64,000 bases of DNA, taken from positions 6,750 through 70,749 of the forward strand of contig JBBIHB010000015.1 of NCBI GenBank assembly GCA_037447215.1, in the 5' to 3' direction. Within the stretch, counting starts at the first letter, position 1, and every line of letters begins with the position of its first letter. The notes under the pieces are model-generated. The model was given only the letters and a program-made list of their open reading frames with translations, did no database searches and was not told the origin of the DNA. A program made the translations under genes and the position numbers. This DNA comes from UBA1413 sp037447215. Lineage in GTDB: Bacteria > Bacteroidota > Bacteroidia > Bacteroidales > Prolixibacteraceae. This document shows positions 17,748-26,521 of this stretch, in pieces.

Positions 17748-19087
17748 TCCTCAACACATTCAACAATGCTCCTTAAAAATTCCTGCAAATCGAATTCACC
17801 CTTCTTTGAAAACCCGGTTCGCACTACAACCAAATCTTTCGAGGGTATTATATAAATGTATTGCCCGTCGTGACCTCGGCAACAAAACATATCAGCAGGA
17901 ACTCCCGGATAGCTGTTGTCGCGGTTGAGCCAAAAGAATGCCCCATACCCGCCGCCTGATCCACTTGCAGGCAGTGTAGTAAAATCGACCCAGCCTTCAG
18001 GAAGTATTTGCTCACCTAACCAGTTTCCATCATTCAGATAAAGCAAACCAAATCTTACATAATCGCGCATAGAGGCATAGAGATAAGATGAACCAATAAA
18101 GGTTCCGGAAGGATCGGTTTCAAATATAGCGCTTCGCATGCCTATCCGGTTAAATAAGGCCTCGCGCGGGAAAGTATAATATCGGGCATCGTCGCCAATG
18201 GCCTGACGGATTAAATATGAAACAATATTTGTGGTCCCTGATGAATAATGCCATTCACTATCAGGTTTGGTTACCGAAGGTTTATCTATAGCAAATGCCG
18301 CCATATTTCCCCTCTTGAAAAGCATCTGGTTCACATCTGAATTGCTCCCGTAATCTTCGTTGAACTCGAGCCCACTGGTCATATTCAGCAAATGGGCAAG
18401 GGTAATATTCTGTCGTTCATCGTTCTGCCAAAGAGGAATATTAACTGGTTGGTTGATATCCATTTTCCCCTCATAAGCAAGAATCCCCACTAAAGTATTG
18501 GTAAAACTTTTAGCCATAGACCAGCTCAGGAAAAGGTTTTCCGATGAAAAACCATCACGGTAACGCTCAGCCACCAATTGATTTTTATAGGCAACTGCAA
18601 CAGCAAAAGTGCCTTTCATTGGCAATTCATTGACCAATGCACGATCGATAGCCCGATTGAGTTTTTCCATATCAATCCCATCAGGGATAGTATCGGCAAT
18701 CATGTCGCCGGCAGGCCATAAAACAGTATCAGGATCAATGTCGGTCAGAGGAACAATTTTGTAAGGCCTCGAACGGATTATTTCTTCCGGATAATCCCTT
18801 AAAAGGGTACAACCAAATCCCTCAATATATATCGCCTTTGATTTCCAGAAAAGAAATCTGCTTGTCACTTCTTTCCCGTTGTAGTCAACCTTATTTTTAT
18901 TGTACCTGATAAAAGAAAAATTAAGGTCTTCGCTTTCAAGGCTTTCCTGACTGCGGCCAGCAACAAAAACTCCTGAGGCAAGGTTTTTTGCAGCATAACC
19001 TGTAATAATCGGAGCCAGAGTACTCAGGTATAAAAGCCCCCCTGCAATAATTAACAGGGGCAGAATGAATATGATTCTTCTTTTCAA
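17744..19087 (-). CDS. Serine hydrolase, class C beta-lactamase family
   Basis: A 447-residue enzyme of the beta-lactamase/D-Ala-D-Ala-carboxypeptidase (PF00144-type) family. The nucleophile is Ser190 in SWSMAKSF with Lys193 (SxxK), and the YxS/N-like element is WHYSSGTTN. A single N-terminal hydrophobic stretch (IIFILPLLIIAGGLLYL) acts as signal anchor, so the enzyme faces the periplasm. The frame begins with TTG at 19087; the next upstream in-frame codons are Pro and then a stop, and no ATG is available before the hydrophobic stretch, so TTG is the likely start. True substrate is unknown; this family includes esterases and peptidases as well as beta-lactamases. Confidence 0.88.
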   Translation of the reverse strand: MKRRIIFILPLLIIAGGLLYLSTLAPIITGYAAKNLASGVFVAGRSQESLESEDLNFSFIRYNKNKVDYNGKEVTSRFLFWKSKAIYIEGFGCTLLRDYPEEIIRSRPYKIVPLTDIDPDTVLWPAGDMIADTIPDGIDMEKLNRAIDRALVNELPMKGTFAVAVAYKNQLVAERYRDGFSSENLFLSWSMAKSFTNTLVGILAYEGKMDINQPVNIPLWQNDERQNITLAHLLNMTSGLEFNEDYGSNSDVNQMLFKRGNMAAFAIDKPSVTKPDSEWHYSSGTTNIVSYLIRQAIGDDARYYTFPREALFNRIGMRSAIFETDPSGTFIGSSYLYASMRDYVRFGLLYLNDGNWLGEQILPEGWVDFTTLPASGSGGGYGAFFWLNRDNSYPGVPADMFCCRGHDGQYIYIIPSKDLVVVRTGFSKKGEFDLQEFLRSIVECVED

Positions 19088-19108
19088 CGGTTAAATTGTT
19101 TTGTTTTT

Positions 19109-19208
19109 TAATGGTCGGATGGAATTAGCATCGCTGAACTTTGTTTCGCCAACGAAAAATATTCATTTTCGGTTGGTATGAATATTTTTCTTATGGCTCA
19201 TTTCATAC
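19109..19208. repeat. Hairpin repeat, copy 1
   Basis: Positions 19152-19208 match 51221-51277 at 55 of 57 bases in the same orientation, and the similarity continues upstream with gaps (TTAATGGTC..ATGGAATT). Inside is a perfect 13-bp inverted repeat, GAAAAATATTCAT at 19154-19166 and ATGAATATTTTTC at 19178-19190, around an 11-base loop. It lies between the cyclophilin and serine-hydrolase genes, both on the minus strand. Confidence 0.85.
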
Positions 19209-19221
19209 TATTACCATAGGG

Positions 19222-19665
19222 TTATTCTTCTGTATCAACAATCACAATTTTTTCAATCGTATCGCCCTTACGTATCTGGTCGATTATATCCAACCCTTCG
19301 TAAACCTTGCCAAAACAGGTATGGTTACGGTCGAGATGGGCTGTGTTTTTTCGGCTATGGCATATAAAGAACTGAGAACCACCTGTATTCCTACCGGCAT
19401 GGGCCATGGACAATACGCCCCTGTCGTGGTATTGATTTCCGCCGGTCAGCTCACATTTAATGGAATAGCCGGGCCCGCCTGCGCCGGTACCGGCAGGACA
19501 ACCACCCTGTATTACAAAATCAGGTATAACCCTGTGAAATGTGAGCCCATCATAAAATCTCTGCCGGCTTAGTTTTACAAAATTTGCGACTGTGCCAGGC
19601 GCGTCTTCCTCAAAAAAATTAACCTTCATAACACCTTTTGAGGTGTGAATTTCAGCTTTTAACAT
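19222..19665 (-). CDS. Peptidyl-prolyl cis-trans isomerase, cyclophilin type
   Basis: A 147-residue single-domain cyclophilin that speeds proline isomerisation during protein folding. It has the conserved active-site run FHRVIPDFVIQGGCPAGTG (catalytic Arg and Gln region), then GVLSMAHAGRNTGGSQFFIC and CFGKVYEGLDIIDQI. There is no signal peptide, so it is cytoplasmic, unlike many longer secreted Bacteroidota cyclophilins. Single gene, followed by hairpin repeat copy 1. Confidence 0.95.
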   Translation of the reverse strand: MLKAEIHTSKGVMKVNFFEEDAPGTVANFVKLSRQRFYDGLTFHRVIPDFVIQGGCPAGTGAGGPGYSIKCELTGGNQYHDRGVLSMAHAGRNTGGSQFFICHSRKNTAHLDRNHTCFGKVYEGLDIIDQIRKGDTIEKIVIVDTEE

Positions 19666-20102
19666 GTGGTTCGTTTTTAAAATGAATTAATGAGTGCAAA
19701 GTTCGTCTAAAATTAAATCAAATACAAATACAGGTGTTGAAATATGGACAAGATACTGATAAGTTAACTGAATTACAATAAAAAATTTAAAACATTATTT
19801 TTTTCGGTTACCCCTGTTATTTTTTGATATGATAATGACTATTTTATGTCAATATAAAATATATTGCCCATATATTTAAACCATTTGACTTTTTTTTAAA
19901 ATATTTAATACTTCAAATGAATATGATTGTTTTTTGATGTTTTATTATATTTTTTATATTTATTTTTAATATAGCCTATATTTAATAATAGTATTAATGT
20001 TAATATTATATGAATATTTTAATATAACCCTATTTTTTTATATATTAATTATAATTTATTTAGAATACATTTGAACCAGAATAAATTAAAAAACTAAAAA
20101 TT
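19666..20102 (+). promoter_or_regulatory. AT-rich intergenic region with candidate glnN promoter
   Basis: This is 437 bp without a gene. From about 19790 to 20090 it is extremely A/T-rich with repeated TATTTTT/AATATA runs, unlike the rest of the window. TACATTTG at 20066-20073 fits the Bacteroidota -7 box TAnnTTTG and would start glnN transcription near 20080; no clear -33 TTG is seen. I find no tRNA, ORF or protein-binding palindrome in it. Confidence 0.4.
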
Positions 20103-22292
20103 ATGGCAGTATTCAGATTTAAAGCACTTGAGGAAGTATTGAACAGGCAGCCTGGCCCAATCATCCGTGATGAAGTTTTAACTTCGGATTATTATAGCTC
20201 ATTGGTTTTCGATAAACCTAAAATGAAAAAGTACCTATCTCGTGAAGCCTATAAAGCAGTAATTGATGCAATTGAAACAGGTACTCCAATCGACCGTAAG
20301 ATGGCAGAACAAGTTGCACATGGAATGAAAACATGGGCACTCGAAAACGGGGCAACCCATTACACCCACTGGTTCCATCCGCTTACCGACGGCACTGCTG
20401 AAAAACATGATGCATTTATTGAGCTTTCGAGTCTTGGGGGAGTAATAGAATCATTCAGGGGAGAATTACTTGCACAACAGGAACCCGATGCATCTTCTTT
20501 CCCAAGTGGTGGTATAAGGCAGACTTTCGAAGCAAGGGGTTACACCGCATGGGATCCGTCGTCACCGGCATTTATCAGTGAAACCACGTTAACTATTCCT
20601 ACTATTTTCATCAGTTACACGGGTGAAGCACTCGATTATAAAACACCTCTCCTACGTTCGATCCGTGCCATTGATCATTCAGCCACTGGAGTTGCCCAGT
20701 ATTTTGACAAAACTGTAACCTCAGTACAATCGAATTTAGGATGGGAGCAGGAGTATTTCCTGATTGACGAAGCCTTATTTATGGCACGTCCCGACCTTAT
20801 GCTGACCGGCAGAACTTTAATGGGTCATTCCTCTGCAAAAGACCAACAGCTCGAAGACCATTATTTCAGTTCAATTCCTACAAGGGTCAACCGTTATATG
20901 ATCGACTTTGAAAATGAAGCATATAAATTGGGTATCCCCATAAAAACACGCCATAACGAGGTTGCACCCAATCAGTTTGAAGTTGCCCCCATTTTCGAGG
21001 AGATGAACCTTGCAAATGACCACAACCAGCTCATAATGGATATTATGCATAAAGTGGCACGGCGCCATAAATTCAGGGTACTGTTCCACGAAAAACCATT
21101 TGTTGGTGTTAATGGCTCGGGTAAGCATAACAACTGGTCGCTTTCTACCAATACAGGTGTAAATCTCTATTCTCCTGGTAAAAACCCGAAATCGAACCTC
21201 CAGTTCCTAACTTTTGTAATTAACACCCTGAAAGCTGTCCACGACGGCCAGGACCTTCTCAGGGCAAGTATTTATAACGCTGCCAACCAGCACCGGCTGG
21301 GCGCAAACGAAGCTCCGCCATCTATCATTTCGGTATTCCTCGGCACCGAGGTTACCCGGATGTTGGATATTATGGAGAATGCAGTTACCGACAGGAAAAT
21401 GACTCCGGATGAAAAAACTGCACTGAAATTGAATATCGGCCGGATTCCTGAAATTATTCTTGATACTACCGACCGTAACCGTACTTCGCCGTTTGCCTTT
21501 ACCGGCAACCGTTTCGAATACCGTGCTGTTGGTTCATCGGCCAACTGTGCATCGGCACTCATTGTTTTAAATACCTTGGTTGCCAATCAGTTAAATAAAT
21601 TCAAAGCCGAAGTGGATAGCCTTATTGAAGCCGGGACTAAGAAAGACGAAGCAATTTTTCAGGTATTGAAACGGTTGATTATTGAATCGAAGCCCATCCG
21701 CTTCAATGGCAACGGTTACAGCGAAGAGTGGGTTGAAGAAGCTGCCCGCAGGGGACTTTCCAATGTAAAACAAGTTCCAGAGGCTTTATCAGCTTACCTG
21801 CGTACCGAATATGTAAAAATGTTTGAGCAACTCGAAGTTTTTGATCATAAAGAACTTCACGGACGTGTTGAAGTTGAATATGAAAAGTTCATTAAAAAAA
21901 TTCAGATTGAATCACGTGTCCTTGGCGATTTAGCCATTAACCACATTGTTCCGGTTGCAGTAAAATATCAGACCTTGCTTCTTGAAAATGTTCGTCACAT
22001 GAAGGAGGTATTCACCAGCAGCGAATTCGAAGAAATGGCGAGCGGGCGCAAAAATCTGATCAAGGAAATCGGACGTCATATTTCAACCATCAAGAGTAAG
22101 GTGAACGATATGATTGAAGCACGTAAAAAAGCAAATGTAATTGACGATGTTGTTGAAAAAGCAATTGCTTACGACGAAACCGTATTCCCATATCTGGCCG
22201 AAATCCGTTACCACATCGATAAACTTGAATTGATAGTGGATAATGAGCTCTGGCCGTTACCAAAATACCGTGAGTTGTTGTTTATCAGATAG
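20103..22292 (+). CDS. glnN: Glutamine synthetase type III
   Basis: Makes glutamine from glutamate, ammonia and ATP. It has 729 residues, the size of the GSIII group found in Bacteroidota and cyanobacteria, not the 450-residue GSI. Signatures are GATHYTHWFHPLTDGTAEKH near residue 80, EQEYFLIDEALF (metal ligands), NEVAPNQFEVAPIFEEMN, NGSGKHNNWSLSTNTG (ammonium/glutamate loop) and NRTSPFAFTGNRFEYRAVGS (Arg ligands). The C-terminal 120 residues are helical, as usual for the group. The long AT-rich leader may carry nitrogen control, and a strong terminator follows. It is transcribed alone. Confidence 0.97.
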   Translation: MAVFRFKALEEVLNRQPGPIIRDEVLTSDYYSSLVFDKPKMKKYLSREAYKAVIDAIETGTPIDRKMAEQVAHGMKTWALENGATHYTHWFHPLTDGTAEKHDAFIELSSLGGVIESFRGELLAQQEPDASSFPSGGIRQTFEARGYTAWDPSSPAFISETTLTIPTIFISYTGEALDYKTPLLRSIRAIDHSATGVAQYFDKTVTSVQSNLGWEQEYFLIDEALFMARPDLMLTGRTLMGHSSAKDQQLEDHYFSSIPTRVNRYMIDFENEAYKLGIPIKTRHNEVAPNQFEVAPIFEEMNLANDHNQLIMDIMHKVARRHKFRVLFHEKPFVGVNGSGKHNNWSLSTNTGVNLYSPGKNPKSNLQFLTFVINTLKAVHDGQDLLRASIYNAANQHRLGANEAPPSIISVFLGTEVTRMLDIMENAVTDRKMTPDEKTALKLNIGRIPEIILDTTDRNRTSPFAFTGNRFEYRAVGSSANCASALIVLNTLVANQLNKFKAEVDSLIEAGTKKDEAIFQVLKRLIIESKPIRFNGNGYSEEWVEEAARRGLSNVKQVPEALSAYLRTEYVKMFEQLEVFDHKELHGRVEVEYEKFIKKIQIESRVLGDLAINHIVPVAVKYQTLLLENVRHMKEVFTSSEFEEMASGRKNLIKEIGRHISTIKSKVNDMIEARKKANVIDDVVEKAIAYDETVFPYLAEIRYHIDKLELIVDNELWPLPKYRELLFIR

Positions 22293-22332
22293 TGTAAAGG
22301 AATCAGTTAAGAAGGTTTGTTTGTACAATGTT

Positions 22333-22364
22333 GAAGGGTCCGGGAAAGGGCCCTTCACTTTTTT
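22333..22364 (+). terminator. Intrinsic terminator of glnN
   Basis: Stem GAAGGGTCC / GGGCCCTTC (one G-U pair) with a 6-base loop at 22333-22356, followed by ACTTTTTT. It lies 41 bp past the glnN stop. Confidence 0.85.
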
Positions 22365-22451
22365 CAGAACTTAATACTAAGCAGTGCCATTCACCGTTTA
22401 TACAAAATCTGGAAATAAAATATACTTTTACTTCCCGAATTTCGGATTTAT

Positions 22452-24446
22452 ATGAGAGAATTCAATTGGATTATCATATCACTGATTTTAATTACATTAG
22501 CCTCATGTTCTACGACGAAGTTAGGTCGGGTGGCGCAATCGTCGCAGGAGATTGGCGAATATTATAAAGCCATTGAAAAATACCGGAAAGCCAACCGGAA
22601 AGAAAAAGACCGTGAAAAACGGATGGAATACACCTACGCCATTGCAGAATGTTACCGCTACATTGGCCAATACGAAATGGCTGCGCTATATTATCGCAAT
22701 ACCATACGCCGCAGCCACCCTGACCCGAAGGCATATCTGTGGTATGCCGAAATGTTGCGTTCCTCGCAAAAATATGAAGAGGCAATTGAAAACTACCGTC
22801 TTTACCTTGAACAATCGCCAGGAGACCAAAGAGCTCTGAACGGGATTGAATCAATCAGGCTAACACAACTTTGGACTGCCAATCCCACCAAACATATCAT
22901 CAACCCGGTGAAAGAACTGAATTCACGCGAGAGCGATTACAGTCCGATATATGTGGGAGGCCGTGATAACGAAGTAATTTTCACATCGACCAGGAAAGCC
23001 TCCACCGGCAAACGAAGGAGCATGATAACCGGACAGACTTATGCCGACCTTTGGCGTTCGCAGTTCAATGTACAAAGGCAAAAATGGGGCGAACCGCAAC
23101 CATTAGACCAGAACCAAATTGTTAACACAACTGCCGAAGAAGGTGCTGCCTCACTTTCCGGAATAGGCGATCAAATGATTTTCACAAGGTGCATCTACGA
23201 TAAAACCCGCAACTCACCACCACAATTATTTAACACCTCACAGGTGAGGGGGAGCTGGGCTGAACCCAATCGGCTCGACATTCACGGCGATTCATTAATG
23301 GCAGCGCATCCAGCCCTGTCTCCCGATGGCAATTTTCTGTTTTTTGTGTCGGATGCCCCTGTTGGTGAAGGGGGAGAGGACATATGGATGGCCGAAAAAA
23401 GCGGTGGGGCATATAAAAGCCCGGTTAATTTGGGTCCACAAATCAATACTCCCGGTGATGAAATGTTCCCTTATGTCCGTGATAATGGCGAACTATATTT
23501 TTCGTCAAATTATCATCCCGGAATGGGAGGTTTCGACATTTTCAGGGCAACAAGAGATGAAAATGGAAATTGGACCGTCGAAAACATGGGGTATCCCGTA
23601 AATTCGGCCGGCGATGATTTCGGTATTGCATTCATACAGGGGCGTAACGAAGGGATGTTTTCATCAAACCGAAAAGGTTCACGAAACGATGATATTTATT
23701 CATTTTTTGTGCCTCCCACAATATTCCAGTTGGCTGGCGAAGTATTCAACAAGGAATTGAATACTCCAATGGATGGTGTCACTGTAAGAATAATCGGCAC
23801 CGATGGAACAAACCTGAGAATGAGTACCCAGAACGGTAAATTCCAAATGAGGCTTCAGCCCGGAACTGAATATATTGTTGCCGGATACCGTGAAGGCTTC
23901 CTGATTGACAAATCGTCGATAACTACCGAAGGGCTCACTGACAGTAAAGATTTCAGAGTAGAATTGTTCCTTAGTCCAATCGATAATCCCATCAAACTCG
24001 ATAATATTAATTACGCTTTTGGCAGCGCCGACCTTCTACCTGAATCGATTATTGAACTCGATACTTTAATTACCCTTCTCCAGGCCAATCCGACCATCAC
24101 CATCGAATTGATGGCACATACCGACCATGTGGGTAGTGAACAATTCAACTTTGAGCTATCGCAACGACGGGCTCAAAGCGTGGTAAACTACCTGATTGAG
24201 AAAGGGATAAGCCCGCAGCGGCTTGTAGCCAAAGGTTATGGCGAAACCTGGCCAAAAACAGTTACCCGCGAAATTGCAGCACAATACGATTTCCTGAAGC
24301 GGGGCGATATCCTCACCGAGGAGTTTATTATGAAATTGCCAACCGAAGAGCAAAGGCAAATTTCGCAGGGGATAAACCGAAGGACCGAGTTCAGGGTTCT
24401 GCGTACCGATTACATCGAGCGTTTCCCGGCCGATCCTCAACGATAA
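22452..24446 (+). CDS. PorE-like OmpA-family lipoprotein (TPR, PD40 propeller, CRD, OmpA)
   Basis: A 664-residue outer-membrane lipoprotein. The signal peptide ends in the lipobox LASC with Cys19. Domain order: TPR-like helices at about 30-140 (EKYRKANR, YEEAIENYRLYLEQSPGD), a WD40/PD40-like propeller at about 155-415 (HPALSPDGNFLFFVSD, YFSSNYHPGMGGFDIF), a carboxypeptidase-regulatory-like fold near 425-505, and a C-terminal OmpA peptidoglycan-binding domain (MAHTDHVGSEQFNFELSQRR). This order and length match PorE of the type IX secretion system, which tethers the secretion complex to peptidoglycan. Bacteroidota have several paralogues with the same layout, so it may be a relative and not PorE itself. 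Its stop abuts the stop of the convergent DUF2851 gene with no gap. Confidence 0.82.
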   Translation: MREFNWIIISLILITLASCSTTKLGRVAQSSQEIGEYYKAIEKYRKANRKEKDREKRMEYTYAIAECYRYIGQYEMAALYYRNTIRRSHPDPKAYLWYAEMLRSSQKYEEAIENYRLYLEQSPGDQRALNGIESIRLTQLWTANPTKHIINPVKELNSRESDYSPIYVGGRDNEVIFTSTRKASTGKRRSMITGQTYADLWRSQFNVQRQKWGEPQPLDQNQIVNTTAEEGAASLSGIGDQMIFTRCIYDKTRNSPPQLFNTSQVRGSWAEPNRLDIHGDSLMAAHPALSPDGNFLFFVSDAPVGEGGEDIWMAEKSGGAYKSPVNLGPQINTPGDEMFPYVRDNGELYFSSNYHPGMGGFDIFRATRDENGNWTVENMGYPVNSAGDDFGIAFIQGRNEGMFSSNRKGSRNDDIYSFFVPPTIFQLAGEVFNKELNTPMDGVTVRIIGTDGTNLRMSTQNGKFQMRLQPGTEYIVAGYREGFLIDKSSITTEGLTDSKDFRVELFLSPIDNPIKLDNINYAFGSADLLPESIIELDTLITLLQANPTITIELMAHTDHVGSEQFNFELSQRRAQSVVNYLIEKGISPQRLVAKGYGETWPKTVTREIAAQYDFLKRGDILTEEFIMKLPTEEQRQISQGINRRTEFRVLRTDYIERFPADPQR

Positions 24447-25715
24447 TTACATCCTTATTAGCTTGTTGCCCACATGGCATTTCAGGCATTTTCTCGCCGA
24501 ACAATACCGGGTTTTTAACTGTATCAAAGCTTGCGTATCGAATGCGGAGTGTGGCCTAACATCTAATTTTTGCCATCCGGAAATCACCGAATTGGTTTCG
24601 GGCGACAAATGTTCGAGCCATTCAATGGCATTTTCTTTTAAATGGTGTTTATTGTTTTGTTCACCATAAACAAACAGGAAAGGAATTACTGTGTTTATAA
24701 TAATATTTTCGGTAGCGCTATTGCCAAGGTTTTTTGAAGTTTCACGGGAAACAAGCCCGAATTTGTAGTGAGTATCCCAGTATGGGGAGGCCTTTACATT
24801 AAACATTCCTTTAAGCTCGTTCAGTGATCCGGTTTCGGTTATTTTTGAGAATAGTCCCGATGAACGGTATATTAATGCGGCAAATTGGGCAATCCGGATG
24901 GTTGGAAAATTTACTGGCCTTAACCTGAGATACTTCCAGAGGTGGCCCGGAATGGGTTTAAGGGAATATTTTTTCATCAGGAATTCATACTCTTTCCTGA
25001 GTTCAAAATAATAATCGTCGGCCCATAAAAGCTCTGACAACAAGCCAGATTGGCCAAATAGCAATGCCTCAATCTGGAAAGGATTGTCTTTATGTTTTCC
25101 GAGTATATTCATGGGCAGCGACTTTGCCATCAGCTCGAATGGCATGGCATTGGTTTTAAATCCGAAATTTCGGGCAAGAAACTGATAAAACGTCTCATTC
25201 CAATTTCGTTGGTTTTGATGGAGTTTTTCCATGATTTCCCCGGTTTTTTCCTGTAACCTTTCAACAAGCAGGCGGTTAAAACCAATCCTAAGCACAATCG
25301 GATCAATAGAAAGGAAACGGGATTGACATGGTATCCAGGCTTTTGAGTTGAGAAGACTCCGGTAATTTTCGAGCAGAACCGGAGAGTAGTTTAGTACCAT
25401 TGCCGGAATTTTATTTCCTGATTTCCTGAAAACATCCTGATCAAAAGAATCCACAACATGCAGAATAATACTGTCATAAGCATAATCTGCCTGATGCCGG
25501 TGTTTTAACCAGTCGGAAGCCATCCGGTGAATTTCGATATTACCCACCCATAGTGTATCATCAATACGCACTTTTGCATTGAAAAAATCGGGCCCTGAGT
25601 CAGTGTTGCGGACGCCGGGGTCCAACACTTCAATCCGCTCACCATCTGTAGATTTTATATTTTCGGTATCAAAAAGGCGCTGTTCCCATATAAATTGCAA
25701 AAAGTCTTCGGTCAT
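24447..25715 (-). CDS. DUF2851 family protein
   Basis: A 422-residue protein of the DUF2851 family, found mostly in Bacteroidota, with no known function. The N-terminus EDFLQFIWEQRLFD, the acidic segment GPDFFNAKVRIDDTLWVGNIE and IHRMASDWLKHRHQADYAYD are recognisable, and DSGPDFFNAK/GNIEIH recall a nuclease-like core (inference). The C-terminal end is Cys-rich (CSARKCLKCHVG), giving a CxxxxCxxC arrangement that could hold a metal or cluster. Cytoplasmic, no membrane segments. It starts 164 bp from the TrmH-family gene and ends one base after the OmpA-family gene. Confidence 0.85.
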   Translation of the reverse strand: MTEDFLQFIWEQRLFDTENIKSTDGERIEVLDPGVRNTDSGPDFFNAKVRIDDTLWVGNIEIHRMASDWLKHRHQADYAYDSIILHVVDSFDQDVFRKSGNKIPAMVLNYSPVLLENYRSLLNSKAWIPCQSRFLSIDPIVLRIGFNRLLVERLQEKTGEIMEKLHQNQRNWNETFYQFLARNFGFKTNAMPFELMAKSLPMNILGKHKDNPFQIEALLFGQSGLLSELLWADDYYFELRKEYEFLMKKYSLKPIPGHLWKYLRLRPVNFPTIRIAQFAALIYRSSGLFSKITETGSLNELKGMFNVKASPYWDTHYKFGLVSRETSKNLGNSATENIIINTVIPFLFVYGEQNNKHHLKENAIEWLEHLSPETNSVISGWQKLDVRPHSAFDTQALIQLKTRYCSARKCLKCHVGNKLIRM

Positions 25716-25879
25716 AATCAGATTGTCTGGATAATTACTGCAAGTTTCCTACCTGAAAACAATACTCGTTCTGAAATAATTCCGAAATATAGAAAATATT
25801 ATGGATATATGTTTAATAACAAAGGATTAAGATTAACCAAATTCCCTCTTTCGAAACAAAATACAGAAAATGATTATAG

Positions 25880-26413
25880 CTACCGGGCTGTAAATTTCCG
25901 GGTTGTTTCCCACAAAACAATTCCGGCGCTAACCGAAACGTTGAACGAGTGTTTGGTGCCGAATTGAGGAATCTCAATAACGCCATGACAGATATCAATA
26001 ACACTCTGATGTACGCCATTCACTTCGTTGCCAAAAACCAACGCCAGTTTTTCGATACCCGAAAGATCAAAATCAGGAAGCATAATACTATTTTGAACCT
26101 GTTCTACGGCAAAAACTTTATATCCATTAACTTTTAAACCGATTACAGCTTGCCTGGTTTCTTTAATATATTCCCATAAAACTGATTTTTCGGCATCGAG
26201 GGCAGCTTTGTGTATCTCTTTATTTGGCGGGGTTGCTGTTATCCCACATAAATATAATTTTTCAATATTCAGGGCATCGCAGGTCCGGAAAACCGAACCG
26301 ATGTTATGGCAGCTTCTCAGGTTATCGAGAACCACCACCACCGGCAATTTGGGGGACTTTTGAAATTCTTCAACCGAAAGTCGGTTCAAATCATCTATAC
26401 TAAGTTTTTTCAT
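25880..26413 (-). CDS. RNA methyltransferase, TrmH/SpoU (SPOUT) family
   Basis: A 177-residue SPOUT methyltransferase that uses S-adenosylmethionine to 2'-O-methylate RNA ribose. The three family motifs are clear: VVLDNLRSCHNIGSVFRTCD (motif 1, Asn and Arg), LALVFGNEVNGV (motif 2) and IPQFGTKHSFNVSVSAGIVL (motif 3, SAM-binding knot). It lacks the extra N-terminal substrate domain of RlmB or TrmH, so target RNA cannot be named. It follows arcA on the minus strand after a repeat-rich gap. Confidence 0.92.
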   Translation of the reverse strand: MKKLSIDDLNRLSVEEFQKSPKLPVVVVLDNLRSCHNIGSVFRTCDALNIEKLYLCGITATPPNKEIHKAALDAEKSVLWEYIKETRQAVIGLKVNGYKVFAVEQVQNSIMLPDFDLSGIEKLALVFGNEVNGVHQSVIDICHGVIEIPQFGTKHSFNVSVSAGIVLWETTRKFTAR

Positions 26414-26435
26414 AACTGATAACTTTGAACCTGCC

Positions 26436-26512
26436 CGAAAGTTTCGCCCCGTCCAGAATCGATCTTTCGGGACTGCCCGAATGATTCGTTCAGGTGGGCT
26501 GGCAGGCGGGAT
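26436..26512. repeat. Palindromic intergenic repeat
   Basis: Between arcA and the TrmH-family gene. It contains the inverted pair CCCGAAAG / CTTTCGGG and then GCCCGAATGATTCGTTC with GGTGGGCTGGCAGGCGGG. A related palindrome (CCTGCCCG, CTGAATGAT, CGGGCAGG) occurs at 56265-56302. I recall this type of sequence as a dispersed intergenic element in Bacteroidota genomes; I cannot confirm the family here. Confidence 0.45.
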
Positions 26513-26521
26513 ATGAACTTT

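Noticed and set aside
17744..19087. Antibiotic-resistance beta-lactamase
   Set aside because: The fold is class C-like, but the membrane anchor and overall sequence fit the broad serine-hydrolase group; resistance cannot be inferred.
19790..20090. AT-rich block as replication origin
   Set aside because: No DnaA-box cluster, and no dnaA, dnaN or partition genes nearby.
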